A stretch of DNA of 64,000 bases from Methylovulum miyakonense HT12 (GTDB taxonomy: Bacteria > Pseudomonadota > Gammaproteobacteria > Methylococcales > Methylomonadaceae), in assembly GCF_000384075.1 (NCBI RefSeq), contig NZ_KB913025.1:1306119-1370118 (forward strand). Reading direction: 5' to 3'. How positions within the stretch are numbered: the stretch's first letter is position 1; each line of letters begins with the position of its first letter. Below the pieces are notes generated by a model, which did not search any database, was not told the DNA's origin, and saw nothing but the letters and a program-made list of their open reading frames with translations. The translations under genes were made by a program, and so were the position numbers. Shown one piece after another: positions 18,398-27,354 of the stretch.

Positions 18398-18718
18398 TGA
18401 TTATCCTTAGTTTTTTAGGGAATAGGGGGTTGGTTGGTTAGTGTGCGGCGGGCTATTTTTTCAAAAAATTTGCCAAGCGGTTAAATTGTGCGTTACTCTC
18501 AAAGCGTTTGTAATAGATTAAGCAATATTTCCATACTATCCATCCAGTTTATGGCGCGTCTGCGGGGAAATTGGTTTTAAAAACTTGGAGCCCGCCCTTG
18601 TTTTGGCACATCAGCGCAAATTCCCCAAATAGCCTCTTCATAAAATTCTCTGCCTTGCCTAAAAACGCCTGCTATAAATAGTAAATAAAATTTCAACATC
18701 AAATACATAGGGTCATCT
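18398..18718. other. Divergent promoter region, no gene seen
   Basis: 321 A/T-rich bases between the divergent methyltransferase and the diiron-oxidase-like gene. A TATAAATAG stretch about 45 bases before the 18719 ATG could be a -10 element. No lux-box-like palindrome was found by eye. Confidence 0.4.
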
Positions 18719-19351
18719 ATGCAAAATATTACAGTGCCACATGATGTATATGCTATTCAGGAGCTTGAAACACTTGCTGAAAAAGCGGCTAAAACGTTCA
18801 AACCTTTTTTAGAAGCTAACGGTTTCGATTTGGGCCAATACAAGCAATTTTTAAACATTATGTACCATTACACGGCGAGAAGCGGCGAGATGATCAGCCA
18901 CGCCGGCAATATAGCCCATGATGGATACTTAAAAGATTATTTTAAGCACATGTTCAAGGAAGAAAAAGCGCATTATATTTTAGCTAGGGAAGATTTGCGG
19001 GAATTAGGCGGGGATGTGTCAGAAGACATACCGCAATCAGTAAAAAATTTCCATGCCAACTGGTTAAGTTTAGGGGACAGCATTTATCCCTATTTAGGGG
19101 CGGTTTATGTATTCGAAAATATAGCCAAATATTTACAGGTTGAAGGCAAGCTTTTTTATGAACGCCTAGATTTAAGCAAAAAACAAAGGCGTTGGGTGGA
19201 TATTCACATGGAAGCGGATTTAGTGCATGGCCAAGAAATTATCGAAGTATGCTCACGTTATTTTGATGATGACCCGCTTGCCTGCATTGAAGGCGCTAAG
19301 ATGATGTGTGACTCCTGGATTGGGGTTTTTACCGATGTGGATAGCCATTAG
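18719..19351 (+). CDS. Heme-oxygenase-fold diiron oxidase-like protein
   Basis: The 210-aa all-helical protein fits the heme-oxygenase-like diiron oxidase/TenA-like superfamily. Candidate metal ligands fall in the expected helices: E57 (SGEMISH), E82 and H85 (EEKAHY), E133 (VFENIAKY), and E165/D167 with H170 (HMEADLVH). Known members include UndA (fatty acid to 1-alkene) and other O2-activating N-oxygenases or C-C lyases, so oxidation or decarboxylation of a fatty-acid or amino-acid-derived substrate is a reasonable inference. It is first of a two-gene unit, seven bases before the acyltransferase gene. Base use is more A/T-rich than in neighbouring housekeeping genes. Confidence 0.75.
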   Translation: MQNITVPHDVYAIQELETLAEKAAKTFKPFLEANGFDLGQYKQFLNIMYHYTARSGEMISHAGNIAHDGYLKDYFKHMFKEEKAHYILAREDLRELGGDVSEDIPQSVKNFHANWLSLGDSIYPYLGAVYVFENIAKYLQVEGKLFYERLDLSKKQRRWVDIHMEADLVHGQEIIEVCSRYFDDDPLACIEGAKMMCDSWIGVFTDVDSH

Positions 19352-19358
19352 GTAAACT

Positions 19359-20090
19359 ATGATTGATGCTTTTAATCAGTATTTTGAAATGGTTCCCGCA
19401 CTATCCAATGAGCTTAAGCAAGAAGTATTTAAGTTACGTTATCAAGTTTATTGTCTTGAAATAGCTGGTTATAAGCCCGAAGACTATCCTGACAAAATGG
19501 AATATGATGAATATGACCAACATGCCATCCATTATTTAATCCGCCATCGAAAATCCGGGGATTATGCTGCAACAACCCGGCTCATATTGCCTGATCTTGT
19601 TTTCCCGGAAAAACCGTTCCCCATTGAGGTGAATTGTAAGATCGACAATATCGAATTGATGCGGCAAATTAACCGGAGTAATTTGGCGGAAGCCTCCCGG
19701 TTTTGCATATCAAAAGCGTTCAAAAGAAGAAAGAATGAACCCAATACCTTGGTGGCAATAAACGAAGATTATTGTGAAAGCCAGGGGTATTTTTCTTTGC
19801 TAGAACGGCGGGCGCTTCCCCATATGAGTTTTGCGCTGATAACCTGCTTAATAAGAAGTTGTTATGAAAATAATATTGAATACCTTTTTGGGACTTTGGA
19901 ACCTGCTTGGTTCCGTTTTTTGTCATCGGCGGGGGTTCATTTTATAAAAATAGGCCCGTTGCTGGATTATCACGGGGAGAGATGGCCGTGCATCATTAAA
20001 ATCAAGGATTTAGTTGAGAGCATAGCAAATGAAAACAATCAATTATGGGAAATGTTAAGCGAAAAAGGGGATTATAAATTTTTTAAGTAA
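19359..20090 (+). CDS. LuxI-like / PEP-CTERM-exosortase-associated acyltransferase (GNAT fold)
   Basis: The 243-aa protein matches the family annotated as PEP-CTERM/exosortase system-associated acyltransferase, related to LuxI and FeeM N-acyl amino acid synthases. Markers are LRYQVYCLE (R27, invariant in LuxI-like enzymes), the acidic YDEYD loop, GDYAATTRLILP (R74) and EASRF (E111, R114). Such enzymes transfer an acyl chain, often from acyl carrier protein, to an amine. No exosortase or PEP-CTERM gene is in the window. The tight link to a diiron-oxidase-like gene suggests acylation plus oxidation of one metabolite. The LuxI comparison is structural; homoserine-lactone synthesis is not implied. 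Confidence 0.78.
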   Translation: MIDAFNQYFEMVPALSNELKQEVFKLRYQVYCLEIAGYKPEDYPDKMEYDEYDQHAIHYLIRHRKSGDYAATTRLILPDLVFPEKPFPIEVNCKIDNIELMRQINRSNLAEASRFCISKAFKRRKNEPNTLVAINEDYCESQGYFSLLERRALPHMSFALITCLIRSCYENNIEYLFGTLEPAWFRFLSSAGVHFIKIGPLLDYHGERWPCIIKIKDLVESIANENNQLWEMLSEKGDYKFFK

Positions 20091-20098
20091 AAGGAGGG

Positions 20099-22234
20099 TT
20101 AAAAATCAATGGAGGCTTCAAAATAAAAGCTTCTGCCGGCCAGAGGCAAATTTTGTGGCAGTTGCAAGGTTGCGGGTTCAAGAGGGTATTCATTAAAAGC
20201 ATTTCGTAAGGAAGCGGCAAGATTTAAGTGCTTAAATAATTTTTTACCGCGTAGGGTGAGGTCAACGGTCTCATAATCATCCAGTGGGCGTTGGTCATTT
20301 AGGCTACGGGTTCTCCCTGATATCCAGTTAAGTTGCGGCTGTAGCTGCCATTGAGGTGAAAAATGCCAGCCTAAGGCCACATAGATATGATGTTCTGGCA
20401 CGCCTGTAATGCGTTGCTTGGTATCGGCATTGGTCGCGTGTTGCCACGCATAATTGCCTTTTATCTGCCACTGCTGGTTCCATTGCCATTCCCATTCAAA
20501 TTCAGAGCCATAACCATTTTGATTGCCGTTGTTTTGATATTGGTTTAAGCCATTGGCCACTGGCACGGCGGATATAAGGTTGTTAATCTCATAATAATAC
20601 ACGTTAAGCGTTGTGTGCAGTGACAACAGGGGACGATAATCAAAAGCCAGTTCAGTGGTGTTGATGGTTTCCGGTTTCAGGTGTTTATTGCCCAGTACGA
20701 CGGGGTTGTTTTGCGTGCCTTGTTCAGAAAAATTAGGTGCCCTAAAGGCTCTGCCATAAAGCAGTTTTCCGGTTAACTGTTCATTAATGTCCCAAACTAG
20801 GGCTAAACGCGGGTTTAAGGTGCCGCCAAAATCAGAATAATTGTCATAACGCACACCTGAGGTCAGTTGCCAGTTTTTGGCGATTTGCCATTCGTCCTGG
20901 GCGACCAATGACCAAATTGAGCGGTTGGTATCAGCCAGGTAGACGAAAGGCGTGCCGGTCAGGTTCGTTAGCTGTCCGTTTACTACCGTTTGGGTATTGT
21001 CCGTTATCACGCCTGTACCAATGTTTTTACTCTCCGTCGTCGAAATCTCCTCATAGCGAAAGCCCGTGTTCAGGCGGAAGACATGCCGGTCCAAGCCATG
21101 GTAAATGGACGTCAATTCCATGGACGGGATGTTTTCTGAGCGCCCAACATTGGCGTTGACCCCATCGGGGAAACTTATCAGTGAAAAATTGGAGAGGTTG
21201 ATGTTGCCATTGGGGCCTATAGGCAATTTGGCGTTATTGGGGAATGCCTGGAATTGCGCGAGAAAATCGGTGTGCAGGTAACTGGCATGGGCGGTCAGTT
21301 CCCAATCCTCGAGCCAGTCCTCTGTGGAAAACCGCACATCGCTTAAATATTGTTCGCCGTTAGCGACGCCCTTGGGGTCTAAGGCGTTAGCAACACCGGC
21401 ACGTGTGCCGGCATCCATGGAATTAAATCCCCAAAAGCCGATGTCCCAGTGCTTGCGCTGTAAGTTGAGATGCCCATTCAAGGTTTCATAGCGTGAATTT
21501 AAAGCCCCTGGGGCATGTGAGGCATTGGTGCCAAGTGCGTTGTCGAATGCCGTTTGGGCGTCGGCATTCATAATACGCCCGCCATCGCCTTGGGTATGTT
21601 GGTATTGCAGGCTAGTGGCCACGTTCCAGCCTGCCAATTCAGCACTATGTTGCCCCCAAGTGCTTTGGGTATCCCAGTTGCCAGCACGCACACCTGCCCG
21701 GGTACCATTAATGTCCCCCGCTTTTTTAGTGATAATATTGATGACGCCAGCAAAAGCATCGGCACCGTATAATGCGGAGCCGGGGCCGCGGATGACTTCG
21801 ACGCGCTGGATGGCTTCAATTGGCATTTCTGTGCCGGTCATCAGCGTGCCAATAAAGGGCGTGGTGATGCGCGTACCGTTTAACAGGATCAACACTTGCG
21901 AATTGGCGGTGTTTTTTATGCCCCGTATCGTGTAGTTATAGTCATTACCGCCTTCCGTCAGGCTGGCATGGACACCCGGGACTGTTTCCAGCACTTCATG
22001 CAGCTCGGTGGCTCCCATGGATTTGATCTGGTCAGCGGTAATCACACTGGTGATGGCGGCGGATTGGAACATGGGCCGGGGGGTGCCGGTGGCGATGGTG
22101 ACGGGGATATTGGCAAGTTCTGCGGGTGACATCGCAAAATAATCTTCCACTTCAGCATCAGCCAGGGCTGCCTTGGTATAGGCGCAGCAGAAGAGCATTA
22201 AAAAGGTAGCGGGGTTAATGGCCTTGATGTTCAT
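20099..22234 (-). CDS. TonB-dependent outer-membrane receptor
   Basis: The 711-aa receptor has a signal peptide, a plug domain (TSVITADQIKSMGATELHEV, VRGPGSALYGADAFAGVINI) and a 22-strand barrel ending in phenylalanine (YFEASIDF). The plug resembles the CirA/colicin-I or BtuB type, but the ligand cannot be read from sequence. A DYFAMSPAELANIPV stretch precedes the plug, as in receptors of this subgroup. Its start overlaps the stop of the GGDEF gene by four bases (ATGA), making it the last gene of a yfiR-GGDEF-receptor operon. Confidence 0.92.
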   Translation of the reverse strand: MNIKAINPATFLMLFCCAYTKAALADAEVEDYFAMSPAELANIPVTIATGTPRPMFQSAAITSVITADQIKSMGATELHEVLETVPGVHASLTEGGNDYNYTIRGIKNTANSQVLILLNGTRITTPFIGTLMTGTEMPIEAIQRVEVIRGPGSALYGADAFAGVINIITKKAGDINGTRAGVRAGNWDTQSTWGQHSAELAGWNVATSLQYQHTQGDGGRIMNADAQTAFDNALGTNASHAPGALNSRYETLNGHLNLQRKHWDIGFWGFNSMDAGTRAGVANALDPKGVANGEQYLSDVRFSTEDWLEDWELTAHASYLHTDFLAQFQAFPNNAKLPIGPNGNINLSNFSLISFPDGVNANVGRSENIPSMELTSIYHGLDRHVFRLNTGFRYEEISTTESKNIGTGVITDNTQTVVNGQLTNLTGTPFVYLADTNRSIWSLVAQDEWQIAKNWQLTSGVRYDNYSDFGGTLNPRLALVWDINEQLTGKLLYGRAFRAPNFSEQGTQNNPVVLGNKHLKPETINTTELAFDYRPLLSLHTTLNVYYYEINNLISAVPVANGLNQYQNNGNQNGYGSEFEWEWQWNQQWQIKGNYAWQHATNADTKQRITGVPEHHIYVALGWHFSPQWQLQPQLNWISGRTRSLNDQRPLDDYETVDLTLRGKKLFKHLNLAASLRNAFNEYPLEPATLQLPQNLPLAGRSFYFEASIDF

Positions 22235-24636
22235 TGAGGGTCACGGGTAAAAGGTATTATCAGCTTGAGATCATGCAAGGGGACGGGTTTGCCGATACCG
22301 TAGCCTTGAGCATAATCCACTCCCAACTCTTTAAGCAAGTTAAATATACGTTCATTTTCGACAAACTCGGCAATGGTTTTTTTGCCCATCATTTGCCCGA
22401 CTTCGTTGATGGCCTTCACCATGGCAAAATCGATCTTATCATCCAGAATATCCTTCACGAACAAACCATCTATCTTCAAAAAATCGACCGGCAAGTTTTT
22501 CAAATAGGCAAAAGATGACAGCCCGCTACCAAAATCATCTAATGAGAAAGAGCAGCCCTTGTCCCTGAGCTGGTGGATAAAGCGGGTGGCGCTGGTCAAG
22601 TTGCTGATCGCGGCGGTTTCGGTAATCTCGAAACAGATTTTATGGGTGGGAATGTCCCAGGTTTTAAATTGTTCGATGATAAAGTTAAACAAGCTCTCAT
22701 CTGAGAGGGATAGGCCAGACAGGTTGACCGCGCAAAGTTCGAGTTGGTCAAGAAAATTGGGGGTATTGGCAATCCAAGCAAAGAGGTTCTTGATGACCCA
22801 TCTGTCCATGGCCGGGGCTAAATTGTAGCGCTCGGCAGCGGGTAAAAACGCCCCTGGCGGAATGATGCTGCCTTTGGCGTCCTTATAGCGGACTAGGGTT
22901 TCAAAATGGAGTTTCGTATCCGGTTTGTTAATGCCCGCTATCGGTTGCCCGTAGAGGCAAAACAGGTCTTGTTCCAGAGCCTGATGGATTTTTTGTACCC
23001 ATTGCATTTCGCCATGCCGCAGCGCCAATTCTTCATCATCAGGCCGAAATACGTGGACGCGGTTGCGGCCTTTATCTTTGGCCGCATAACAGGCGGCATC
23101 GGCCTCTTTAAGCAGGTTGACCGCATTGGCGCTGGTGTCCTTGATTAAGGCGATGCCGATACTGACGCCGACCGAAAACCGCCTGCCTTCCCAGGCAAAA
23201 TGGAAGTCCGTGACGGCATTACGTATTTTTTCACTGGTGTTAATGGCTTCCTCCAGCGAACAGTAATACATGAGTATGCCAAATTCGTCGCCACCTAAGC
23301 GCGCGATGAAGTCATTGCGGCGCAACTGTTTTTTGAGCAAGTCACCCAATTGCCGGAGCAGCTCATCGCCGGCCAAGTGCCCGGAAGTGTCATTGACGAT
23401 TTTAAATTGGTCCAAATCCAAATAACACAGGGCGTGTTCCGAGTTATTGGAACTGGCTAAGGTAATCGCCTGTTTTATGGCTTTATCGAATTCAATGCGG
23501 TTGGCCAGCCCGGTTAAGGAGTCATGGCTAGCTTGATAGGCAATTTGCAGGCTGAGGTTATGGGTCTCGGTGACATCTTCGCAAACCAATAGCAAATTGT
23601 TTTGTTGGCCATCGAAAGCGACCATACGGGCGGTGGCCCTGACCCAAATAATACGGCCATTATCACAAACTTGCCGCAGTTCCTGTTTGTGGACTGACAA
23701 GGGCATGGTCAGGCACTGTGAGATGAGTTCGCGCATTAAGGAGATGTCGGCCGGATGCACAAAATCCAAAACGGAGCTTTCTTCCAAGGCATTGACGCTC
23801 AGGCCCAAATGATTGGCCCCCGTCAGATTGACGGACATGATCATGCCGTTTTCAGTCAGGTTGAAAATCATGGTCGGGTTGTCATCGTACAAAGCCAAAT
23901 AGCGGTCTTTGGCCCGCGTGATGGCCTGGTTTTGGTTTTCTACGCGGATGATCAGGTCATTGAAGGCGTCGACTAAGACCCCCAGCTCATCGTTATAAAG
24001 TTTCTCCGCCCTTAACGAATAATCTTTGGAATTGCTGATCGCGATAACCGTGGTCACCAGTTTTTTTACCGGTAAGGCAATGAGTTTTATGAATGGCGCC
24101 GTCAAAAAGAAAGCAAGGACCGAACCGATGGCCAGTACGGAAAAGACCACGAGGGTAAACTTAATCTTCCGCGAGTAGGCTTCGGCAAAGTTGGCGTATA
24201 CGAGGATGCTGCCCTCAACATCCCCTTTGGTGATGATCGGCACCCTCACCCATAATAGGCTGTTGTCGAAATGGCTGGACTCCCCCTCAATTAATGGCGG
24301 GCAAACCCAGTTGGCGTTCAGGGCACTTTTTAAAAATTGGGCAAAAATTTGGCCTTGCTTGTTATAGATGCAGGCCGTTTCCACGGCGGGTTGGATATGC
24401 AGCGCGGCCAAGTTTTCCTTGGCCAATTCAGGGTCGCTGAAGGCTAGTGCGGCGGCGCTCCGGTTGCCTATCACGGTTGCCAGAGTAGTCAGGTCATTTT
24501 CGACGACTTTTTTAAATTCCGCCGTTTCCAGCACGATCAACACCACGCCAGCAAACAACAAGGAAATCAGGCTGGGAAACAGGACGGTTAGGAGCAGTTT
24601 GCTATGTATGGAGAGGTCGCGGATTTTGTTAATCAT
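22231..24636 (-). CDS. CHASE8-HAMP-PAS-GGDEF-EAL(ETL) c-di-GMP enzyme, YfiN-like
   Basis: The 801-aa inner-membrane protein has TM1 near 15-38, a periplasmic domain of the CHASE8/YfiN kind to about 155, TM2 near 158-185, HAMP, a PAS domain (245-360), GGDEF (365-525, motif GGDEF intact at 448-452) and an EAL domain. The EAL signature reads ETL (579-581), while DDFGSG and the later AEFVE element are kept, so phosphodiesterase activity remains possible. It probably synthesises or degrades c-di-GMP under control of the adjacent YfiR-like protein. The ATG at 24636 lies inside the end of the yfiR-like gene (8-base overlap). Confidence 0.9.
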   Translation of the reverse strand: MINKIRDLSIHSKLLLTVLFPSLISLLFAGVVLIVLETAEFKKVVENDLTTLATVIGNRSAAALAFSDPELAKENLAALHIQPAVETACIYNKQGQIFAQFLKSALNANWVCPPLIEGESSHFDNSLLWVRVPIITKGDVEGSILVYANFAEAYSRKIKFTLVVFSVLAIGSVLAFFLTAPFIKLIALPVKKLVTTVIAISNSKDYSLRAEKLYNDELGVLVDAFNDLIIRVENQNQAITRAKDRYLALYDDNPTMIFNLTENGMIMSVNLTGANHLGLSVNALEESSVLDFVHPADISLMRELISQCLTMPLSVHKQELRQVCDNGRIIWVRATARMVAFDGQQNNLLLVCEDVTETHNLSLQIAYQASHDSLTGLANRIEFDKAIKQAITLASSNNSEHALCYLDLDQFKIVNDTSGHLAGDELLRQLGDLLKKQLRRNDFIARLGGDEFGILMYYCSLEEAINTSEKIRNAVTDFHFAWEGRRFSVGVSIGIALIKDTSANAVNLLKEADAACYAAKDKGRNRVHVFRPDDEELALRHGEMQWVQKIHQALEQDLFCLYGQPIAGINKPDTKLHFETLVRYKDAKGSIIPPGAFLPAAERYNLAPAMDRWVIKNLFAWIANTPNFLDQLELCAVNLSGLSLSDESLFNFIIEQFKTWDIPTHKICFEITETAAISNLTSATRFIHQLRDKGCSFSLDDFGSGLSSFAYLKNLPVDFLKIDGLFVKDILDDKIDFAMVKAINEVGQMMGKKTIAEFVENERIFNLLKELGVDYAQGYGIGKPVPLHDLKLIIPFTRDPQ

Positions 24637-25216
24637 GGTTGCCACCTTCGATGATTTCAGCGACTTCCAATAATTTGGCACTGACTTTTAACTCGCTGAG
24701 CTGAAAAGCTTGCCGGTTGATTTGTAATTTTATCCGGCTGTCCTCGGTGACAAAGCCGATCATGCCGCCGTTACTGGCAAAATGTTCGCTTTCGCCTACG
24801 GTCAAGACATTTTTTGCATCCTTGACCGTAGGCGGCGTCTCAATGGATGAACTGATGAACAGGATATGGCATAAGGTCGATTTGCTGATCTTGGCCAGGG
24901 TGCTGTTATTTTCAAGCCTGAGAAGCTTGATCGGCTTGCCAAAGGCCGTACGCTGTTCGATGGGGTCAATTAAATCGCCAAAAGGGTCATTGCCCAAAAT
25001 GCATATGTTAAAGGTGGCTGAGGTGTCTTCGGGCCAGGTAACGAACTTGGTGAAGTTATAGAGATAACCGGCTTTTATTTTATATTCAATGTCGCCCGCA
25101 TAGAGCGTCCCCGAAAACAACAGGCCGCCTAAAGACAGGACAACCCATAGCCATTTTATGATGTTTATTATCGTACCCCAGCGGCGGGACAGGTAATCGA
25201 AGGATAGATAATGCAA
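24629..25216 (-). CDS. YfiR-like periplasmic protein (DUF4154), TTG start
   Basis: The 195-aa protein contains a signal-anchor-like hydrophobic segment (IIKWLWVVLSLGGLLFSG) and a DUF4154 domain: YKIKAGYLYNFTKFVTWP, FNICILGNDPFG, SLCHILFISSS-like strand and GGMIGFVTEDSRIKLQIN. In Pseudomonas YfiR represses the diguanylate cyclase YfiN in the periplasm and responds to redox or envelope stress; the same partner arrangement is seen here. No ATG exists between the upstream stop and the signal segment, so the TTG at 25216, with AAGG upstream, is the likely start. It is first in the operon. Confidence 0.85.
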   Translation of the reverse strand: MHYLSFDYLSRRWGTIINIIKWLWVVLSLGGLLFSGTLYAGDIEYKIKAGYLYNFTKFVTWPEDTSATFNICILGNDPFGDLIDPIEQRTAFGKPIKLLRLENNSTLAKISKSTLCHILFISSSIETPPTVKDAKNVLTVGESEHFASNGGMIGFVTEDSRIKLQINRQAFQLSELKVSAKLLEVAEIIEGGNHD

Positions 25217-25392
25217 TGGCCAACCTTGATGAGATAATTTGTTAGGAAGGTGTGTTAAAAGCTGCTACGCGACCCGATTGCCAGGTTGCGGGTTGCCCGG
25301 ACCCTCATGCGCGACGGGGGTTTCCGGCCCCGCACATCTGGTGTCCAAGCCAACTGCGGCACTTTTAAAGCAGGTTCTTAAGTATAGCCACA
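25217..25392 (-). promoter_or_regulatory. G/C-rich structured leader upstream of the yfiR operon
   Basis: Between the apeB stop and the yfiR start, bases 25265-25340 are distinctly G/C-rich and contain short palindromes such as GGGTTGCCCGGACCC and CCCG/CGGG pairs. It may be a structured 5' leader or a terminator relic of apeB. I do not recognise a known riboswitch; conserved c-di-GMP or cobalamin riboswitch cores are absent. Confidence 0.3.
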
Positions 25393-26697
25393 TTATGGGT
25401 CACAAAAAAACCTTTTGAGCACCGAAATCATGTAATTGTGGTCTAGTACCCCCGCACTTTCACGAATGCTGTGCATGGCCCACATAGGATTGCCGACATC
25501 CACGCAACGTATGCCCAACTTGGCTGATACTATCGGGCCTATGGTGCTTCCGCAAGGGAGGTCGCAACGGTGCGAATAATATTGGTAAGGGACGCCGGAT
25601 TCTTGGCACCAATTGGCAAATAAGGCCTCTGAACCGCTTTCGCTGCTGTAACGGCGGTTGGCGTTCACTTTTATGACCGGGCCGTTATTGACGATGACCT
25701 TGTGTTCAGGTTCATAAGCCAACGGGAAATTGGGGTGGTAGGCATGTGCCATGTCGGCACTGACCATGATGCTCCGGGCAAGTGCTTGGAGGTAGGCTTG
25801 TTGTCCGGTTTGGGTGGCAAGGGCGATCCGGCTCAGGATATCGGAAAGGAAGCTGCCAGCCGCGCCTTTATGGCTTTCGCTGCCGATTTCTTCGTGGTCA
25901 AAAAACGCACAAACTTGCGTGTTTTCATGATCAAGCACTGCTCCGTCAAGTAAGGCGGCCAATGCCGCATGGCAGGATGCCAGATTGTCCAATTGGCTGT
26001 CCGTGTAAAACTCCTGGTTTATTCCCCAAAAGGCACCTGGCTGGGTGTCATAAACAGCCAAGTCCCAAGCCAGGATTTGTTGGCCAGTAATGCCCGCTTG
26101 TTCCTGCAGCAGTTTAAAAAAATAATCCGGCGGCAGCTGCTCCTCTGTCCAACGCGTTAAGAGCAGGGGCAGCTCATTTTGTTTGTGCAGTTTTAGGCCA
26201 TCATCATTGACACCCCGGTTCAAGTGGATAGCCAGATTGGGCAATCTGAGCAAGGCTTGGTCAAAACGCACCAGGGTATTGGCAATTTGCCCTTGCGGTG
26301 TCTTATGGCTGATACGCCCCGCCAAGCTTAAGTCACGGTCGGCAAACGTCGCCAAAATCGGCCCGCCATAGATTTCCACGCCCAGGCGCACAAAACTATC
26401 CAACCAATTGACAGGGTTGGGTTTGATGCGCAGCCCCGGCGAATCAGTATGTGCGCCGACGATCTTAAAGCCGGAAGCTGATAACGGTTGTTGGCCTAAC
26501 ACAAAGGCAATGATGGACGAGCCATCGCGTACAACATAATGACGCCCGCCAGCTTGCAATGCCCAGGGCGCGGTTTCATCCAAGGCTTCAAAACCAAAGG
26601 CGTGGAGTTGCCCGACAATATTTTCTACGGCATGCCAAGGGCTAGGGCTGGCATCAATAAAATCCAGCAATTTTTGGGTTTGTAGGTCAGTGTTCAT
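25393..26697 (-). CDS. apeB: M18 family aspartyl aminopeptidase
   Basis: The 434-aa cytoplasmic dizinc aminopeptidase removes N-terminal acidic residues. Family motifs are [11 protein letters not shown] (zinc His), [13 protein letters not shown] (bridging Asp), [10 protein letters not shown] (catalytic/metal Glu), and the C-terminal [13 protein letters not shown] plus [13 protein letters not shown] with the last His ligand. Length is normal for bacterial ApeB. It overlaps msrB by four bases (ATGA) and is therefore translationally coupled to it. Confidence 0.94.
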   Translation of the reverse strand: MNTDLQTQKLLDFIDASPSPWHAVENIVGQLHAFGFEALDETAPWALQAGGRHYVVRDGSSIIAFVLGQQPLSASGFKIVGAHTDSPGLRIKPNPVNWLDSFVRLGVEIYGGPILATFADRDLSLAGRISHKTPQGQIANTLVRFDQALLRLPNLAIHLNRGVNDDGLKLHKQNELPLLLTRWTEEQLPPDYFFKLLQEQAGITGQQILAWDLAVYDTQPGAFWGINQEFYTDSQLDNLASCHAALAALLDGAVLDHENTQVCAFFDHEEIGSESHKGAAGSFLSDILSRIALATQTGQQAYLQALARSIMVSADMAHAYHPNFPLAYEPEHKVIVNNGPVIKVNANRRYSSESGSEALFANWCQESGVPYQYYSHRCDLPCGSTIGPIVSAKLGIRCVDVGNPMWAMHSIRESAGVLDHNYMISVLKRFFCDP

Positions 26698-27092
26698 GGG
26701 GCTTCGTGTAAATCAAGCGATGCTGAATTGATGCAATAGCGTAAGCCTGTAGGAGCCGGGCCGTCGGTGAAGACATGGCCTAAATGGGCCGCACAGCTTT
26801 GGCAGGTGACTTCGACCCGGCGCATCCCATAACTGGTGTCAACATGCTCTAAGATGCTGGTGCCGGACAGCACGTCCCAAAAACTCGGCCAGCCCGATCC
26901 GGAATCGTATTTGGTCTCTGATGTGAATAATGGGTTGCCGCAGCACACACAATGGTAAATGCCGGCCTTTTTGCAATCGACATATTTGCCGGTAAATGGC
27001 GGTTCCGTGCCCTTTAAACGGCAGATGCTGTATTGTTCTGGCGTTAGGTTGCCGTTGTCTTCGGGGCTATTATGGGGTGGTTTATCGGTCAT
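26694..27092 (-). CDS. msrB: Peptide-methionine (R)-S-oxide reductase
   Basis: The 132-aa enzyme reduces the R-epimer of methionine sulfoxide in proteins. Two CxxC pairs (CVCC and CQSC) make the structural zinc site. The catalytic cysteine is in RYCINSASL, and GSGWPSFW and HLGHVF complete the substrate site. There is no signal peptide, so it is cytoplasmic. It is first gene of an msrB-apeB unit; the pairing suggests repair and turnover of oxidised protein. Confidence 0.95.
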   Translation of the reverse strand: MTDKPPHNSPEDNGNLTPEQYSICRLKGTEPPFTGKYVDCKKAGIYHCVCCGNPLFTSETKYDSGSGWPSFWDVLSGTSILEHVDTSYGMRRVEVTCQSCAAHLGHVFTDGPAPTGLRYCINSASLDLHEAP

Positions 27093-27354
27093 AGGGCATT
27101 CCTGAAGGTATGGGCAATTGGCTTTATTCTAGGTCTTATGAAAAACAGTTGGTCTGCCGGATGGTTTGGTAAGTAAGAGAGCGAGTTTGAACCCGGCGTG
27201 GCTATGCTACCAGAAAAAATCCAATTTATGTCCTGATGGACAGGCTATATCAACGATGCCCTAATCCTGTCAGGAAAATGGGGGCATGGATTCATAAGTT
27301 TCTGTTAAAAACTACTTTTATACAGAAAATGTTTGTGATGGGAGGCGGCTCTGG

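Noticed and set aside
18603-18619. TGGCAC followed by GCGC upstream of the diiron-oxidase-like gene, resembling a sigma-54 promoter
   Set aside because: The GC doublet is one base too close to the GG doublet and the -12 box does not read TTGC.
25265-25340. Possible c-di-GMP or cobalamin riboswitch upstream of the yfiR operon
   Set aside because: A GGGCAA...CGGGTCGCG stretch is superficially similar to a c-di-GMP-I core, but the conserved flanking elements are missing and no cobalamin box is present.
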